Below, in pieces: positions 62,188 to 64,000 of a stretch of DNA of 64,000 nt. This stretch comes from Arctopsyche grandis (taxonomy: Eukaryota > Arthropoda > Insecta > Trichoptera > Hydropsychidae). Below the pieces are notes generated by a model. The model made no database searches. It was not told the DNA's origin and was given only the letters and a program-made list of their open reading frames with translations. The stretch covers positions 26,136,486 through 26,200,485 of the forward strand of contig NC_135355.1 of NCBI RefSeq assembly GCF_051622035.1. Reading direction: 5' to 3'. Position 1 is the first letter of the stretch. Every line of letters starts with the position of its first letter. The position numbers and the translations under genes are program-made.

Positions 62188-62691
62188 ATGAAAAATAATA
62201 AAAACTAAAATATGACTAAATATGACAATGCATAATTAAACATCGGTATAATATAAGTGATATAATATTATTGGACAAAGGATATATAATAGAAATGGAT
62301 CAATCAGTATGCAATTAGATTTTATCGGTAATTGCAGACAATTATTATTACTGTACTATTACGGAAAACTATTTAATGTTGTGGGAAGAAGTACAGATGG
62401 GTGAAAATTCGACACGCAATGTGTTGCGTATCAAATTTGGAGCATAAAATTTTAAATAGTGTTTAAATAGTGACTAAAAAAGTCATAAGAATGATTTTAA
62501 GAAGGCTTTCAAAATTCTTATTTGAAAAGCTTTTGGGTTCCCTAAATCTAAACGGCCCTCATGCACCGCATGGCCGTGCGGCATAGTAGTTACACCTAGT
62601 AGTTACACCTAGTAGTTACACCTAGTAGTACGCGCCTGTGCTGGCCATACCTTGGACTTGTGACCCCAAGGTCGATCGTTTCCTATTAGAG
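62188..62691. repeat. Dispersed repeat, copy 2, uninterrupted
   Basis: It aligns with 13090-13625 in the same orientation and lacks the 101-bp MITE. The 3' part has AGTTACACCTAGT repeated about three to four times at 62588-62628, a local tandem expansion. Confidence 0.8.
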
Positions 62692-62966
62692 TTAGCCAAT
62701 TTATCTGGGTTTCTGGGTTTAAGACGGTTTCAACAAATTGGCAATCCTGTCCCATTTTTCGCAAAATTTGATTTTCATATTTTAAATATGAAAAAACGTT
62801 CTTGATATTTAAAAATGTATCCATAGATGTCTCTATGATGGTAATGTTTGATGTATAACAATACGTATACCATATAGGCCGTGTTAATAAAATGGGTGTA
62901 TATCTGTATAAATAAATATATATTTTGAAAGCACATATTAATGTTAATTTTCTTGTTTGTTCTCAG

Positions 62967-63889
62967 GTTGCAAAATAAAGGCGTTGCGCGCAAAGACCAA
63001 CACATACATCAAAACACCAGTTCGTGGTGAGGAACCAGTGTTCGTCGTCACAGGCAGGAAAGAAGATGTAGGTCGTGCCAAAAGGGAAATCCTGTCAGCA
63101 GCCGAACACTTCAGCCAGATCAGAGCATCACGGCGCTCGTCAGCGGGAGCGCCTCCAGGACCACCAGCAGCAGCTCCAGGACATGTCACAGCACAGGTGC
63201 GTGTGCCATATCGCGTAGTCGGCCTCGTCGTGGGACCCAAAGGAGCCACGATTAAAAGAATCCAACAGCAGACCCACACGTACATTGTGACCCCGTCACG
63301 CGACAAGGAGCCAGTCTTCGAAGTCACAGGACTGCCGGAGAGCGTCGAAGCAGCAAGGAAAGAGATCGAAGCACACATCGCAGTGCGCACAGGAGCCGGA
63401 ACAAATCCAAACGGAGTAGCAGTAGGAGCCGAAGACAACGAGGGCATGGGTACACTGTGTCACGAATTCAACGCATACTTGGGACGTTTGGAGACAACGC
63501 CAGCCGCACAGTCGTGCTCATCAGGAGCGTTCTCCTCGTCAGGATCCGTTTCTAGTGGATCGTCGGGATCTGGATCATGCGTGCCCGGTCTAGCGAGTAT
63601 CTGGTCTCCAGCAGAGCGTGAACGCGATCGCGAAAGGGATGAAGGACTAGGGGATTCCCCCAGCTTCGAGAATCCAGCTGGAGTGTGGGCGTTTGCAGCG
63701 ACGCGTCCATCGCCTAGCGGGTCGCCACGCGGCTGTGCAGTATGCACCGAAAGGGCAGTAACAGCAGCCCTTGTACCATGCGGCCACAATCTGTTCTGTT
63801 TGGAGTGTGCGAGTGGCTTGGCGAATCGTGCCATGGTATGCCCTGCATGTAGCACACCTGCCACAACCGCCATTCGTATCCGTTCCTAA
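62967..63889 (+). CDS. MEX3: MEX3 coding exon 2 (rest of KH1, KH2, C-terminal RING)
   Basis: After the acceptor TTCTCAG the frame completes KH1 ([26 protein letters not shown] at residues 91-94). KH2 follows with [20 protein letters not shown] (GXXG at 183-186), then a Ser/Gly-rich linker with [15 protein letters not shown], and a C3HC4 RING at residues 350-388 ([20 protein letters not shown]) ending AIRIRS at TAA 63887-63889. The full protein is 400 residues, shorter than vertebrate MEX3A-D. KH domains bind mRNA 3' UTR elements and the RING gives E3 ligase activity. All zinc ligands and both GXXG loops are present, so the protein looks functional. Confidence 0.97.
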
Positions 63890-64000
63890 GCGCGCCCGCC
63901 CACGCACAGCTTGAATAACGCTGCCCGCGCCAAACGTACTGCTCCGATGCCTTTTTCCTACCCCCCCAAATCCTGCCCTCTAATCCCCTTCGATATTGGG
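63890..64000 (+). other. MEX3 3' UTR, start
   Basis: Sequence after the stop codon, C-rich (TACCCCCCCA). No poly(A) signal is seen before the window ends. Confidence 0.6.

Larger units (their letters stand above)
18018..62966 (+). other. MEX3 intron 1, about 44.9 kb
   Basis: The donor is CAAG|GTAAAG and the acceptor TTTTCTTGTTTGTTCTCAG|GTTGC. The phase-1 join restores [19 protein letters not shown], the intact KH1 sequence expected of the family, so the two exons belong together. The intron holds the Helitrons, MITEs, retroelement fragments and GC-rich islands listed below. Other short frames inside it on either strand show no recognised gene. Confidence 0.9.

Noticed and set aside
63460..63873. 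Minus-strand frame opposite MEX3 exon 2
   Set aside because: Antisense shadow of the Ser-rich linker and RING coding sequence.
1..64000. CRISPR, operon or phage-type systems
   Set aside because: No spaced direct repeats of CRISPR form, no prokaryotic gene arrangement; the spliced genes show a metazoan nuclear genome.

Overview
This is nuclear DNA of an animal, very probably an insect. The genes have short AT-rich introns with GT/AG borders, the intergenic DNA is AT-rich and full of short TATGTATG-type runs, and the mobile elements (hAT, Helitron, RTE-like) are typical of arthropods. The window contains a MEX3 gene, which Drosophila lacks as far as I recall, so a non-dipteran insect is more likely. 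I cannot name the species. There are no operons, CRISPR arrays or other prokaryotic features.

Three genes are well supported. Positions 1-1346 (+) hold the C-terminal five coding exons of a CCBE1-like secreted protein (calcium-binding EGF domain, two short collagen tracts, acidic tail). Positions 1857-3331 (-) hold a complete six-exon gene for the coatomer epsilon subunit (COPE, 302 aa), convergent with the first. Positions 17738-63889 (+) hold a MEX3 RNA-binding ubiquitin ligase of 400 aa (KH, KH, C-terminal RING). Its only visible intron is about 44.9 kb and splits the first KH domain exactly at its GXXG loop. Most of the window is therefore the MEX3 first intron.

Between COPE and MEX3 (about 3.3-17.1 kb) lies a transposon-rich spacer. 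It holds a foldback element, two copies of a 101-102 bp hAT-type MITE with 8-bp target duplications, a 383-bp near-perfect inverted repeat, a 1030-bp non-autonomous hAT, an 816-bp degenerate hAT, a hAT transposase remnant and the tail of a probable non-LTR retrotransposon. One GC-balanced exon-like block (6888-7024) is unexplained.

The MEX3 intron holds four copies of one Helitron family (one intact at 794 bp; one of 2.1 kb filled with two GC-rich minisatellites), a MITE family that has expanded to three tandem 216-bp units, four eroded RTE-like fragments and several CpG-rich islands with G-quadruplex-prone tracts that may be alternative promoters or enhancers. Two copies of a roughly 500-bp repeat lie 49 kb apart, and one is interrupted by a MITE that is absent from the other.

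I found no clear new multi-gene system. The most unusual structure is the Helitron at 43347-45485, whose body is a 143-bp higher-order repeat followed by a 90-bp hairpin-rich array. All intron and exon borders come from reading splice signals and protein similarity by eye. All family names come from recognition, not from a search.
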